Source: Clostridia bacterium
Lineage (GTDB): Bacteria > Bacillota > Clostridia > Christensenellales > Borkfalkiaceae
Direction: 5' to 3'
NCBI GenBank assembly: GCA_017503885.1
Contig: JAFVSF010000208.1
Location: 1 to 7,574 of the forward strand
Length of the DNA: 7,574 nt
Shown: piece after piece, positions 1 to 6,052 of the stretch
How the letters are laid out: every line of letters begins with the position of its first letter
Numbering within the stretch: position 1 is the first letter of the stretch
Position numbers and translations under genes: made by a program
The notes under the pieces: generated by a model
What the model was told of the DNA's origin: nothing
What the model saw: the letters and a program-made list of their open reading frames with translations, nothing else
The model's database searches: none

Positions 1-147
1 ACGGTTATAGTACACGTAGGCAGTAAAAAATACAAATGTCAAAAGGGCGAGAGCTTTTACTTTACAGCAAGCAAAAGTCATTTCGTGGAAAACACGGGTG
101 ACAGACCTGCAAAATTTATTTGGGTAAGCACTCCCCCAACCTTTTAA
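1..147 (+). CDS. C-terminal end of HTH-cupin transcriptional regulator (partial)
   Basis: Frame 1 is open from the window edge to a TAA at 145-147 and encodes 48 residues. These match the end of a cupin barrel: a KGESFYF turn, an SHFVENTGD strand with the usual histidine and asparagine, and the closing VSTPPTF signature. That ending is typical of XRE-family regulators with an N-terminal helix-turn-helix and a C-terminal cupin domain, which commonly precede potABCD in Bacillota. The helix-turn-helix itself lies outside the window, so the regulator assignment rests on the cupin tail and on context. Only 17 bases separate its stop from potA, so it is almost certainly the first or an early gene of the same transcript. 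By analogy with such neighbours (PuuR-like, PotR) it would control the operon in response to a polyamine or related metabolite. The ligand cannot be read from this fragment. Confidence 0.82.
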   Translation, partial: TVIVHVGSKKYKCQKGESFYFTASKSHFVENTGDRPAKFIWVSTPPTF

Positions 148-152
148 ACGAT

Positions 153-157
153 AGGAG
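153..157 (+). promoter_or_regulatory. Ribosome binding site of potA
   Basis: AGGAG lies 7 bases before the ATG at 165, in the 17-base gap after the cupin gene. It supports ATG 165 as the potA start. I see no promoter in this gap, so potA is probably co-transcribed with the upstream regulator. Confidence 0.8.
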
Positions 158-164
158 ATAAAAC

Positions 165-1670
165 ATGGAAAATAAAGAGAAGATTATAGAACTTAAAGGT
201 GTGGAAAAAGTATTCGACGGACAAACTGCCGTTGAAAAAATGGATTTATATATAAGAAAAGGCGAATTCGTTACGCTTTTAGGACCTTCTGGTTGTGGAA
301 AATCAACGACGCTTAGAATGATAGCAGGCTTTGAAATGCCAACTAGTGGACAAATACTTTTAAACGGTAAAGATATAACTAACGTCCCACCATACGAAAG
401 ACCAATTAATACCGTTTTTCAACGCTATGCACTTTTCCCTCATTTAAACGTTTACGACAACATTGCATACGGTTTAAAATTAAAGAGATTTAGAAATACT
501 TACGTTGACAAAAAAGGTAAAGAAAGAGTTAGAATTGAAAAACTTTCTAAAGAGGTTATCGACGCTAAAGTTTCTAGAGTTTTAAAACTCGTAGACCTTG
601 AAGAGTTTGAAAAAAGAGACGTAACTACCCTTTCTGGTGGTCAACAACAACGTATTGCAATAGCTAGAGCTATTGTAAACGAGCCTGAAATTCTCCTTTT
701 AGACGAGCCACTCGGCGCTCTCGATTTAAAAATGAGAAAGGACATGCAGTTAGAACTTAAAGATATGCACCAAAAACTTGGCATAACCTTTATCTACGTA
801 ACGCACGACCAAGAAGAGGCTCTTACCATGAGCGACACAATCGTAGTTATGTCTGATGGTACTATTCAACAAATCGGCACGCCAAAGGACATTTACAACG
901 AGCCTAAAAACTCTTTCGTGGCAGACTTTATTGGCGAGAGCAACATCTTCTCTGGTACGATGGTAGGTAGCAAAAAGGTTAGATTTATAAATAAAGTTTT
1001 CGACTGCGTAGACGACTTCCCAATAAATGAAAAAGTTGACGTAGTAGTTAGACCTGAAGACGTATTCTTAGCCGATGAAGGCAAAGGCATGGTAGACGGC
1101 GTAATTATTTCTTCTATCTTTAAAGGCGTTCACTATGAAATGACTTTTAAAGTTGGAAAAACCGAAGTCGTTATTCAAGATACCATCGAAAGAAAGGTAG
1201 GCGAAAGATGCTCTATTCATATTCGCCCAGACGATATTCACATAATGGCAAAAGAATTCGACTGCAATCGTTACGACGGCTATATCACTAAAAGAAATAC
1301 CGTTTGCTTTGCAGACGGAGAGTTTGAATGCGACGTTACCCAACTTTACGAACACTCTCATCTTGACGAAGAGGGTTACCTCATTTTAGAAAATGGCGAA
1401 AGCATAGACCTTACCGACGTTGACGTTAAAGTTGAAGTTGGTCTTAAAGATATTGAAATTATCGATAACGATGAAGATGGAGATGCTTGTGGTACTATAA
1501 TTTCTATCGTTTACAAGGGCGACCACTATCAAATAATTATTAGAACTGACGACGAGGAAGAAGATTTCGTTGTTGATACCGAATACGTATGGAATGAAAA
1601 CGATAGAGTTTCTGTTAAAATTCCTAAAGACAAAATTAGACTTAAATTAAAGGCGGTAAACCAAAAATGA
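165..1670 (+). CDS. potA: Spermidine/putrescine ABC transporter ATP-binding protein, with duplicated C-terminal TOBE region
   Basis: This is the cytoplasmic ATPase subunit that powers polyamine import through PotB and PotC. All nucleotide-binding motifs are present: Walker A GPSGCGKST (residues 40-48), Q-loop glutamine 86 in VFQRYALFPH, signature LSGGQQQR (156-163), Walker B ILLLDEP (176-182) and switch histidine 214. The ABC domain ends near residue 258 at ADFIGESNIF, the usual PotA junction. Two features are unusual. A lysine/arginine-rich insertion of about 20 residues (roughly 109-130) lies between the Q-loop and the signature. The C-terminal part is far longer than normal: 501 residues against about 350-380 for typical PotA. 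It contains two similar TOBE-like blocks, about 260-362 and 370-497. Compare VVRPEDVFLADEG..VDGVIISSIFKGVHYEM with VEVGLKDIEIIDNDE..ACGTIISIVYKGDHYQI. The stop overlaps the potB start (ATGA), implying translational coupling. The pot assignment is firm from the ABC sequence and operon; the extension's role is unknown. Confidence 0.95.
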   Translation: MENKEKIIELKGVEKVFDGQTAVEKMDLYIRKGEFVTLLGPSGCGKSTTLRMIAGFEMPTSGQILLNGKDITNVPPYERPINTVFQRYALFPHLNVYDNIAYGLKLKRFRNTYVDKKGKERVRIEKLSKEVIDAKVSRVLKLVDLEEFEKRDVTTLSGGQQQRIAIARAIVNEPEILLLDEPLGALDLKMRKDMQLELKDMHQKLGITFIYVTHDQEEALTMSDTIVVMSDGTIQQIGTPKDIYNEPKNSFVADFIGESNIFSGTMVGSKKVRFINKVFDCVDDFPINEKVDVVVRPEDVFLADEGKGMVDGVIISSIFKGVHYEMTFKVGKTEVVIQDTIERKVGERCSIHIRPDDIHIMAKEFDCNRYDGYITKRNTVCFADGEFECDVTQLYEHSHLDEEGYLILENGESIDLTDVDVKVEVGLKDIEIIDNDEDGDACGTIISIVYKGDHYQIIIRTDDEEEDFVVDTEYVWNENDRVSVKIPKDKIRLKLKAVNQK

Positions 1671-2479
1671 CGGCACTTAAATTTTCGAGAAAGCATCTCG
1701 GAATACCGTACGCTCTTTTTATGGCACTTTTTGTGGTTTTCCCCTTGCTTTTAATTATTTATTACGCTTTTACAGATCCCACGACGGGAAGGGTTAGCCT
1801 AGTTAACTTTATCGACTTTTTTACTAGCAACGCTAACCTTACTGCAATGTTTATAAGTTTGGCTCTTGCGATACTTACTACGGCTATATGTCTATTAATC
1901 GCATATCCTGCCGCTTATATCCTTGCTAGAACGGATATGAATAAAAACGGAGTTATGCTCCTTTTATTTATTCTTCCTATGTGGATTAACTTCGTTTTAA
2001 GAACTGCCGCAATGAAAGAATTGCTTTTTACAATAGGCATGTTCAACTCTAACAAAACGAGCTTTATCAACACGCTTATAGGTATGGTATACGATTATCT
2101 TCCTTTTGCCATATTACCTATCTATACAATACTCCAAAAACTTGATAAGAATATTATTGAAGCGTCTTCAGACCTTGGAGCAAGTAGTGCTCAAACGCTT
2201 TTCAAAGTTACAATTCCACTTTCAATGCCGGGCATTGTCAGTGCCGTAACGATGATTTTGCTCCCTACCATGACTAGCTACGTTGTTTCAGATACTTTAG
2301 GTAACGGAAACGTAACTATTATCGGTAAACTTATAGAAAACCAATTTGGCACTATGTTCAACTGGAATGCAGGCTCTGCCATTGCTATGATTCTTCTCGT
2401 TTTTATATTTGCGACAATGCTTATTACTGGCAAATTTGCAGAAGAAGATTCTAACGCAAGAGGAGGTGGCTTATGGTAA
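1667..2479 (+). CDS. potB: Spermidine/putrescine ABC transporter permease PotB
   Basis: This is an inner-membrane permease subunit of 270 residues, normal for the family. It has six predicted hydrophobic segments, at about 13-33, 60-82, 96-118, 138-158, 188-208 and 236-256. The cytoplasmic EAA loop, which docks on the ATPase, is EASSDLGASSAQTLFKVTIP (165-184) with the conserved glycine at 171, followed by LSMPGI. The ATG overlaps the potA stop by 4 bases (ATGA at 1667-1670), and AGGCGG at 1651-1656 is a plausible ribosome binding site 10 bases upstream. The C-terminal residues RGGG are encoded by the AGGAGGTGG that also serves as the potC ribosome binding site. With PotC it forms the heterodimeric channel. 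B rather than C is assigned from gene order and the PotB-like FILPMWINFVLRTAAM segment (101-116). Confidence 0.94.
   Translation: MTALKFSRKHLGIPYALFMALFVVFPLLLIIYYAFTDPTTGRVSLVNFIDFFTSNANLTAMFISLALAILTTAICLLIAYPAAYILARTDMNKNGVMLLLFILPMWINFVLRTAAMKELLFTIGMFNSNKTSFINTLIGMVYDYLPFAILPIYTILQKLDKNIIEASSDLGASSAQTLFKVTIPLSMPGIVSAVTMILLPTMTSYVVSDTLGNGNVTIIGKLIENQFGTMFNWNAGSAIAMILLVFIFATMLITGKFAEEDSNARGGGLW
2461..2466 (+). promoter_or_regulatory. Ribosome binding site of potC inside the potB end
   Basis: A full-consensus AGGAGG lies 6 bases before the ATG at 2473 and within the last codons of potB. It fixes the potC start even though it overlaps potB by 7 bases. Confidence 0.85.
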
Positions 2480-3276
2480 AGAAATTTATCCAAAAGGGGT
2501 ACGTTTGGCTTTTAATTGCCTTTTTATACGCACCAATTCTCTTGCTTGCAGTGTACAGTTTTAATAACGTTCAAATAATTGGTCAAGGAACTTCCGACTG
2601 GTCGTTTGCACTTTACAAACAACTTTTTACTAGCGAAGAACTTATGACAACCGTTGCAAACACGTTAATACTCGCTTTTGTTGCTAGCATTATATCAACC
2701 GTACTTGGCACACTCGGTGCAATCGGTATGTTCTATAGCAAAAAAAGAGTAAGAAACGCATTAAATTCAGTAACGCAAATACCCGTTATCAACGCTGAAA
2801 TAGTAACTGCAATTTCGACGGCTTTAGTATGCACGATGTTTGCTTTTGGCAGAACGTACGTTTCGCTACTCATAGGTCACGTAATTCTCACGTTCCCATT
2901 TGTCGTTTTGAACGTAACGCCAAAATTAAAGCAAATGGATAAAAACCTTTACGAAGCTGCTTTAGACCTTGGTGCAACGCCAACTCAAGCACTTTTCAAG
3001 GTTATTATTCCTCAAGTGCTACCCGGTATTTTCTCAGGATTTTTAATCGCTGTTACACTTTCGCTTGACGATTATATAATAACTACGTTTACAAAACCCA
3101 CTACGTTTAGCACGATTTCGACCTTCGTTTTCGACGCCTACGCTAAAGGTGGCAGAAGTGCAGACGTGCCTGCCCTTAGAGCATTGTCAACGATAATTTT
3201 TGCAGTTATTATAATTATGCTTATAGTTAAAAACGCACTTGCCTCCAAAGATACAAAAGCAGGAGGTAAAAAGTAA
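2473..3276 (+). CDS. potC: Spermidine/putrescine ABC transporter permease PotC
   Basis: This is the second membrane permease of the polyamine importer, 267 residues, the usual length. Hydrophobic segments lie at about 11-31, 62-86, 103-126, 130-152, 184-206 and 237-257. The EAA loop is EAALDLGATPTQALFKVIIP (161-180), closely following the family consensus, then QVLPGI. The segment TLSLDDYIITTF (195-206) corresponds to the TLSMDD region I recall from E. coli PotC and separates it from PotB. It overlaps potB by 7 bases, and its stop TAA overlaps the potD ATG by one base (TAATG at 3274-3278). The lysine-rich tail (KDTKAGGKK) is encoded partly by the potD ribosome binding site. It should pair with PotB and bind PotA through the EAA helix. 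Confidence 0.95.
   Translation: MVKKFIQKGYVWLLIAFLYAPILLLAVYSFNNVQIIGQGTSDWSFALYKQLFTSEELMTTVANTLILAFVASIISTVLGTLGAIGMFYSKKRVRNALNSVTQIPVINAEIVTAISTALVCTMFAFGRTYVSLLIGHVILTFPFVVLNVTPKLKQMDKNLYEAALDLGATPTQALFKVIIPQVLPGIFSGFLIAVTLSLDDYIITTFTKPTTFSTISTFVFDAYAKGGRSADVPALRALSTIIFAVIIIMLIVKNALASKDTKAGGKK
3261..3266 (+). promoter_or_regulatory. Ribosome binding site of potD inside the potC end
   Basis: AGGAGG lies 9 bases before the ATG at 3276 and inside the last codons of potC. It supports ATG 3276 as the potD start, with termination and reinitiation at TAATG. Confidence 0.85.
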
Positions 3277-4856
3277 TGAGAAAATTATTTTCAGTTATTT
3301 TATGTGGAATTTTACTTTTAGGCATACTCCCCACTACCTCTTGCAAAAAAAAAGAAGCGTTAGTTTTAAACGTCTACAACTGGGAAGACTATATCGCATG
3401 CGACGAAGAAGTTTACGATATGGTTACGGAGTTTGAAAAGTGGTATAAAACGACTCATAACGGACAATCTGTAACTGTAAACTACTCTACTTTTGGTACT
3501 AACGAGAATATGTACAACGAGTTAAAACTCACTCAAAAGAAAAACGGAGATTATTCATACGACCTCGTTTGTCCTTCTGAATACATGATTCAAAAAATGA
3601 TACTAGAAGGAATGTGCGAAAAGTTCGACCACTCTAAAATGGTAAACTACAATAACAACCTTGCTCCTTATATAGAAAATCTCTTTAAAGCAAACGGTTG
3701 GTATGATTACGCAACTTGCTACAACTGGGGAACAATGGGCTTTACCTACAACCCAGAATACGTTGAACTAGCCGACGTTTCTAGTTGGTCTGTTGTAACT
3801 AACACAAAATACAACAACAAAATCACCATAAAAGATAGCGTGAGAGACAGTTACGTTTTAGCACTTGGCTATATAAACCGTGAAGAACTTTTACTTCTTG
3901 ACAAAAACTCTACAACCTATACTGAAGAAGTTGCTAAACTTTTAAACGATTTTTCTAATGAAACGATTGAAAAAGCAAGAGTATTTTTGACTGACGTAAG
4001 AAAAAACTTATACGGCTTTGAAGTTGACAGTGGTAAACAAGATATGGCAACGGGCAAACTTTGGATAAACTTTGCTTGGAGTGGCGACGCTGTTTATGCA
4101 ATGGATATTGCCGAAGAGGAAGGAACGTTACTTGAATACGTAGTACCTATCGAAGGTAGCAACATCTTTTTCGACGGCTGGGTAATGCCAAGAGGTGCAA
4201 ACAAGGAACTTGCACAATGTTTCCTTGAATTTATGTATCGTGAAGATAACGCCATTGAAAACCTCGACTACATTTGTTACTCCTCTCCTATGGTTGGCGA
4301 AGACCTGTTTGAATACGTTTGTAACAACTACGGCTTGACAACTTTAATTCCTTGTGATGAAGAAACCGATTATCAAGACGCAAACGGCAATTATTACGAA
4401 GAGGTTTACGTAGCAAACGCACCCGACTTTAATGCTAATTTATCGAACTATAGCGTAACTTATTTAGATGAAGATGCAAATATTGTCAAAGAAAACGTAC
4501 CCGTTTACGCACATAGCGTAAAACATTTCTTCGGCGAAAAAATAGCAGGCGACGGCATTATTTATACAGACTCTATAAATCGCCAACTCGTTGCTATGTA
4601 TCCTACTGAAGAAACTATGGCTAGATGCGTTGTTATGGAGCATATTGAAACCGAACAACTTAAAAAACTCAATAATATGTGGGATTCGGTTAAAGTTGGT
4701 TATATGAAATATTCAACAATGCTTATAATCGTTATATCTATCATAGTCGTACTTGCTTTAGTTATCGCTTTTATAGTTTTAACTAAAAAGGGTAAGAGAG
4801 TGAGCCTACGCAGAAAAGATTTTGGTAAACTTATAAAAAGCGAAAGAATTAAATAA
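3276..4856 (+). CDS. potD: Spermidine/putrescine-binding lipoprotein PotD with C-terminal membrane helix
   Basis: This is the extracellular solute-binding subunit that captures polyamines for PotABC. Residues 1-22 form a signal peptide ending in a somewhat weak lipobox (PTTSC, cysteine 23) followed by KKK. Hallmarks of PotD follow: YNWEDYI (34-40), NENMY (76-80), YDLVCPSEY (95-103), DSVRD (187-191), FAWSGDA (266-272) and IFFDGWVMP (297-305). They align with the ligand-pocket segments I recall from E. coli PotD, although the acidic pair and one pocket tryptophan differ. At 526 residues it is much longer than the roughly 350 of E. coli PotD. The excess is an insertion at about 360-435, plus a hydrophobic segment at 482-502 followed by a strongly basic tail, which predicts a C-terminal membrane helix with the tail inside. 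It is the last gene of the operon and a terminator starts 4 bases after its stop. Polyamine is the likely ligand; spermidine versus putrescine cannot be decided. Confidence 0.93.
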   Translation: MRKLFSVILCGILLLGILPTTSCKKKEALVLNVYNWEDYIACDEEVYDMVTEFEKWYKTTHNGQSVTVNYSTFGTNENMYNELKLTQKKNGDYSYDLVCPSEYMIQKMILEGMCEKFDHSKMVNYNNNLAPYIENLFKANGWYDYATCYNWGTMGFTYNPEYVELADVSSWSVVTNTKYNNKITIKDSVRDSYVLALGYINREELLLLDKNSTTYTEEVAKLLNDFSNETIEKARVFLTDVRKNLYGFEVDSGKQDMATGKLWINFAWSGDAVYAMDIAEEEGTLLEYVVPIEGSNIFFDGWVMPRGANKELAQCFLEFMYREDNAIENLDYICYSSPMVGEDLFEYVCNNYGLTTLIPCDEETDYQDANGNYYEEVYVANAPDFNANLSNYSVTYLDEDANIVKENVPVYAHSVKHFFGEKIAGDGIIYTDSINRQLVAMYPTEETMARCVVMEHIETEQLKKLNNMWDSVKVGYMKYSTMLIIVISIIVVLALVIAFIVLTKKGKRVSLRRKDFGKLIKSERIK

Positions 4857-4860
4857 CTAG

Positions 4861-4898
4861 CAAAAGCATCTACGTAGTTAGTAGATGCTTTTGTGTTT
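4861..4898 (+). terminator. Rho-independent terminator of the pot operon
   Basis: A perfect 13-bp inverted repeat (arms 4861-4873 and 4881-4893) encloses a 7-base loop, GTAGTTA, and is followed by TGTTTT. It begins 4 bases after the potD stop. The T-tract is short and interrupted, so termination may be incomplete. The next gene's -35 box begins only 8 bases after the stem. Confidence 0.82.
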
Positions 4899-4901
4899 TC
4901 C

Positions 4902-4930
4902 TTGACAATATTTATTTTAGATGTTATAAT
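4902..4930 (+). promoter_or_regulatory. Strong sigma-A promoter for the 292-residue protein gene
   Basis: TTGACA at 4902-4907 and TATAAT at 4925-4930 are both perfect consensus hexamers with an ideal 17-base spacer. TG at 4922-4923 adds an extended -10 (TGTTATAAT). Transcription should start near 4937, giving a leader of about 140 bases before the ATG at 5078. No operator-like palindrome overlaps the core hexamers. Confidence 0.88.
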
Positions 4931-4936
4931 ATTAAT

Positions 4937-5065
4937 AGAGTGTTTGGGACGCTTGCTCGTTCGTGCAAAGATTTAATCACCCATTTTAGATAATATAATT
5001 CTTACTTAGGGTTTATTGTCGCAAAGTTTACGAACGCATTTTATAGGCAATAAGCTTGAACTAAT
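4937..5065 (+). promoter_or_regulatory. Long 5' leader with potential folded RNA structure
   Basis: From the inferred start site to the ribosome binding site there are about 130 bases with no convincing gene. CGTTCGT (4958-4964) is perfectly complementary to ACGAACG (5030-5036). Outside that pair, GCTTGC (4951-4956) can pair with GC at 5047-5048 and AAGC at 5052-5055 across bulges. Inside it, ACCC (4979-4982) can pair with GGGT (5009-5012), extended by AAT (4975-4977) with ATT (5015-5017). GCAAAG occurs twice, at 4965-4970 and 5021-5026. This would be a closed multi-helix element ending just before the Shine-Dalgarno. I match it to no known riboswitch or RNA family. It may be a cis-regulatory leader, a small RNA, or chance pairing in AT-rich DNA. 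Confidence 0.3.
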
Positions 5066-5071
5066 AAGGAG
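5066..5071 (+). promoter_or_regulatory. Ribosome binding site of the 292-residue protein gene
   Basis: AAGGAG lies 6 bases before the ATG at 5078. It supports that start and shows that the leader ends in a normally translated gene. Confidence 0.8.
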
Positions 5072-5077
5072 AATATT

Positions 5078-5956
5078 ATGACAAATTTAGAGTTTTTTAG
5101 ACAACAGGCGAAAAATCTTTTAAAAGATTTTGACACACGCGTTTTTAATGAAGATGAGGGTTTTTATGATTATCACCCTCGTTTTTTTAATGACATTGAT
5201 AGGATTGTTTACTTTTACAAAGTAGAAGAGCGCGATTCTTTTAGTTTAATGAATGCTCAACACGTCATTTCTAAAATGGCAGGGTTTAGTAGTTGGAAGG
5301 ACATATTGAACTCTTCAGAAGCTAAGCAATCATTTGGAAGATTAGTGTTAGAGAATCGTGATTTTTATGAATCGGAAATAGGTTTGTTCACAAACTCACC
5401 AAATCTTCTTCTTGATGATTGGAATATTTATGAGAAAAAAAATAACCTATCAAATTTACATGATGAAGAAAAGTTAGAAATTTTCAAAATCGTTTTCTTG
5501 TCAATAAAGGAAACTGTTAAAAAAAGCAAAAAGGTAAAAATCCCTAAAAGCAAACCTACAATTGATATAAAACATTTTTTAGATGTTTATAATATTGTTG
5601 GTAGAACAGCCTTTACCATCGATTTTTCTAAGAATGAGCATGTTCAAGACATGCTAGTAACATTGATGAGAGAGAAAAACTGTTCACCATCGCAAGCCTT
5701 ATTGTCCACCATAACACAAGGAAGATTTAAAAGAATATGCGATACTAAATGGGCTAGCATAGCAGTTGACTTGTGGGGACACGGTGAAGCAAAACAAGAA
5801 TTCGAACTGTTAAAACGCCCTATTCTAAAAGTTACTTTTCCAGAAGAAAAAGAGTTACTTGTTAGATTTGTAATGGATATAGAAAAAGTTTCTTTTGATG
5901 AAGCTATTTCATATTTCATGATTTTTGCTTTAGAAGATCTAGGTTATCATATATAG
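5078..5956 (+). CDS. Uncharacterised protein, GFxSW-type N-terminal motif and two ribbon-helix-helix-like segments
   Basis: I do not recognise this 292-residue protein as a named family. It has no signal peptide or membrane segment and is probably cytoplasmic. Residues 4-80 run from LEFFRQQAKNLLKDF through a histidine-proline turn (YHPRF) to FSLMNAQHVISKMAGFSSW (55-73). This resembles the short helical 'AQ..IA...GF.SW..L' segment that I associate with the N-terminus of some glyoxalase-superfamily and ankyrin-type proteins. A lysine-rich linker (about 148-159) follows. Two similar strand-helix-helix segments come next, at about 177-219 (AFTIDF..MLVTLMREKNCSPSQAL) and 247-289 (ILKVTF..LLVRFVMDIEKVSFDEAI). 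These recall ribbon-helix-helix DNA-binding folds, but similarity is weak. The gene has its own strong promoter and a long leader. Codon use differs from its neighbours: aspartate is GAT 16 times and GAC 5, asparagine AAT 12 and AAC 4, while potA mostly uses GAC and AAC. That suggests a different history, possibly horizontal acquisition. It is a confident gene with unknown function. Confidence 0.88.
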   Translation: MTNLEFFRQQAKNLLKDFDTRVFNEDEGFYDYHPRFFNDIDRIVYFYKVEERDSFSLMNAQHVISKMAGFSSWKDILNSSEAKQSFGRLVLENRDFYESEIGLFTNSPNLLLDDWNIYEKKNNLSNLHDEEKLEIFKIVFLSIKETVKKSKKVKIPKSKPTIDIKHFLDVYNIVGRTAFTIDFSKNEHVQDMLVTLMREKNCSPSQALLSTITQGRFKRICDTKWASIAVDLWGHGEAKQEFELLKRPILKVTFPEEKELLVRFVMDIEKVSFDEAISYFMIFALEDLGYHI

Positions 5957-6052
5957 TATTATTTTATTTTTTGAATATGTGACCAAGAGACTGTGTTGGC
6001 GAGTTTATAGAACTAATGACTAATTAATTCCAAAAGCACTACATAAAAATGC

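Noticed and set aside
165..1670. Long PotA as a frameshift fusion with another gene
   Set aside because: The extra C-terminal part resembles the preceding TOBE region and codon use is uniform, so internal duplication explains it better.
3239..3436. 65-codon plus-strand frame across the potC-potD junction
   Set aside because: It is out of frame with two confident genes and its product is arginine-rich nonsense.
4940..4993. Possible 17-residue leader peptide starting with GTG just after the promoter
   Set aside because: There is no Shine-Dalgarno before the GTG, and no run of regulatory codons or attenuator hairpin follows.
4937..5065. Leader as a 6S RNA, T-box or known riboswitch
   Set aside because: It is too short for 6S RNA and lacks a T-box sequence and any riboswitch core that I can recognise.
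5644..5919. 91-codon open frame on the minus strand inside the 292-residue gene
   Set aside because: It is a serine/asparagine-rich shadow of the sense gene with no ribosome binding site.
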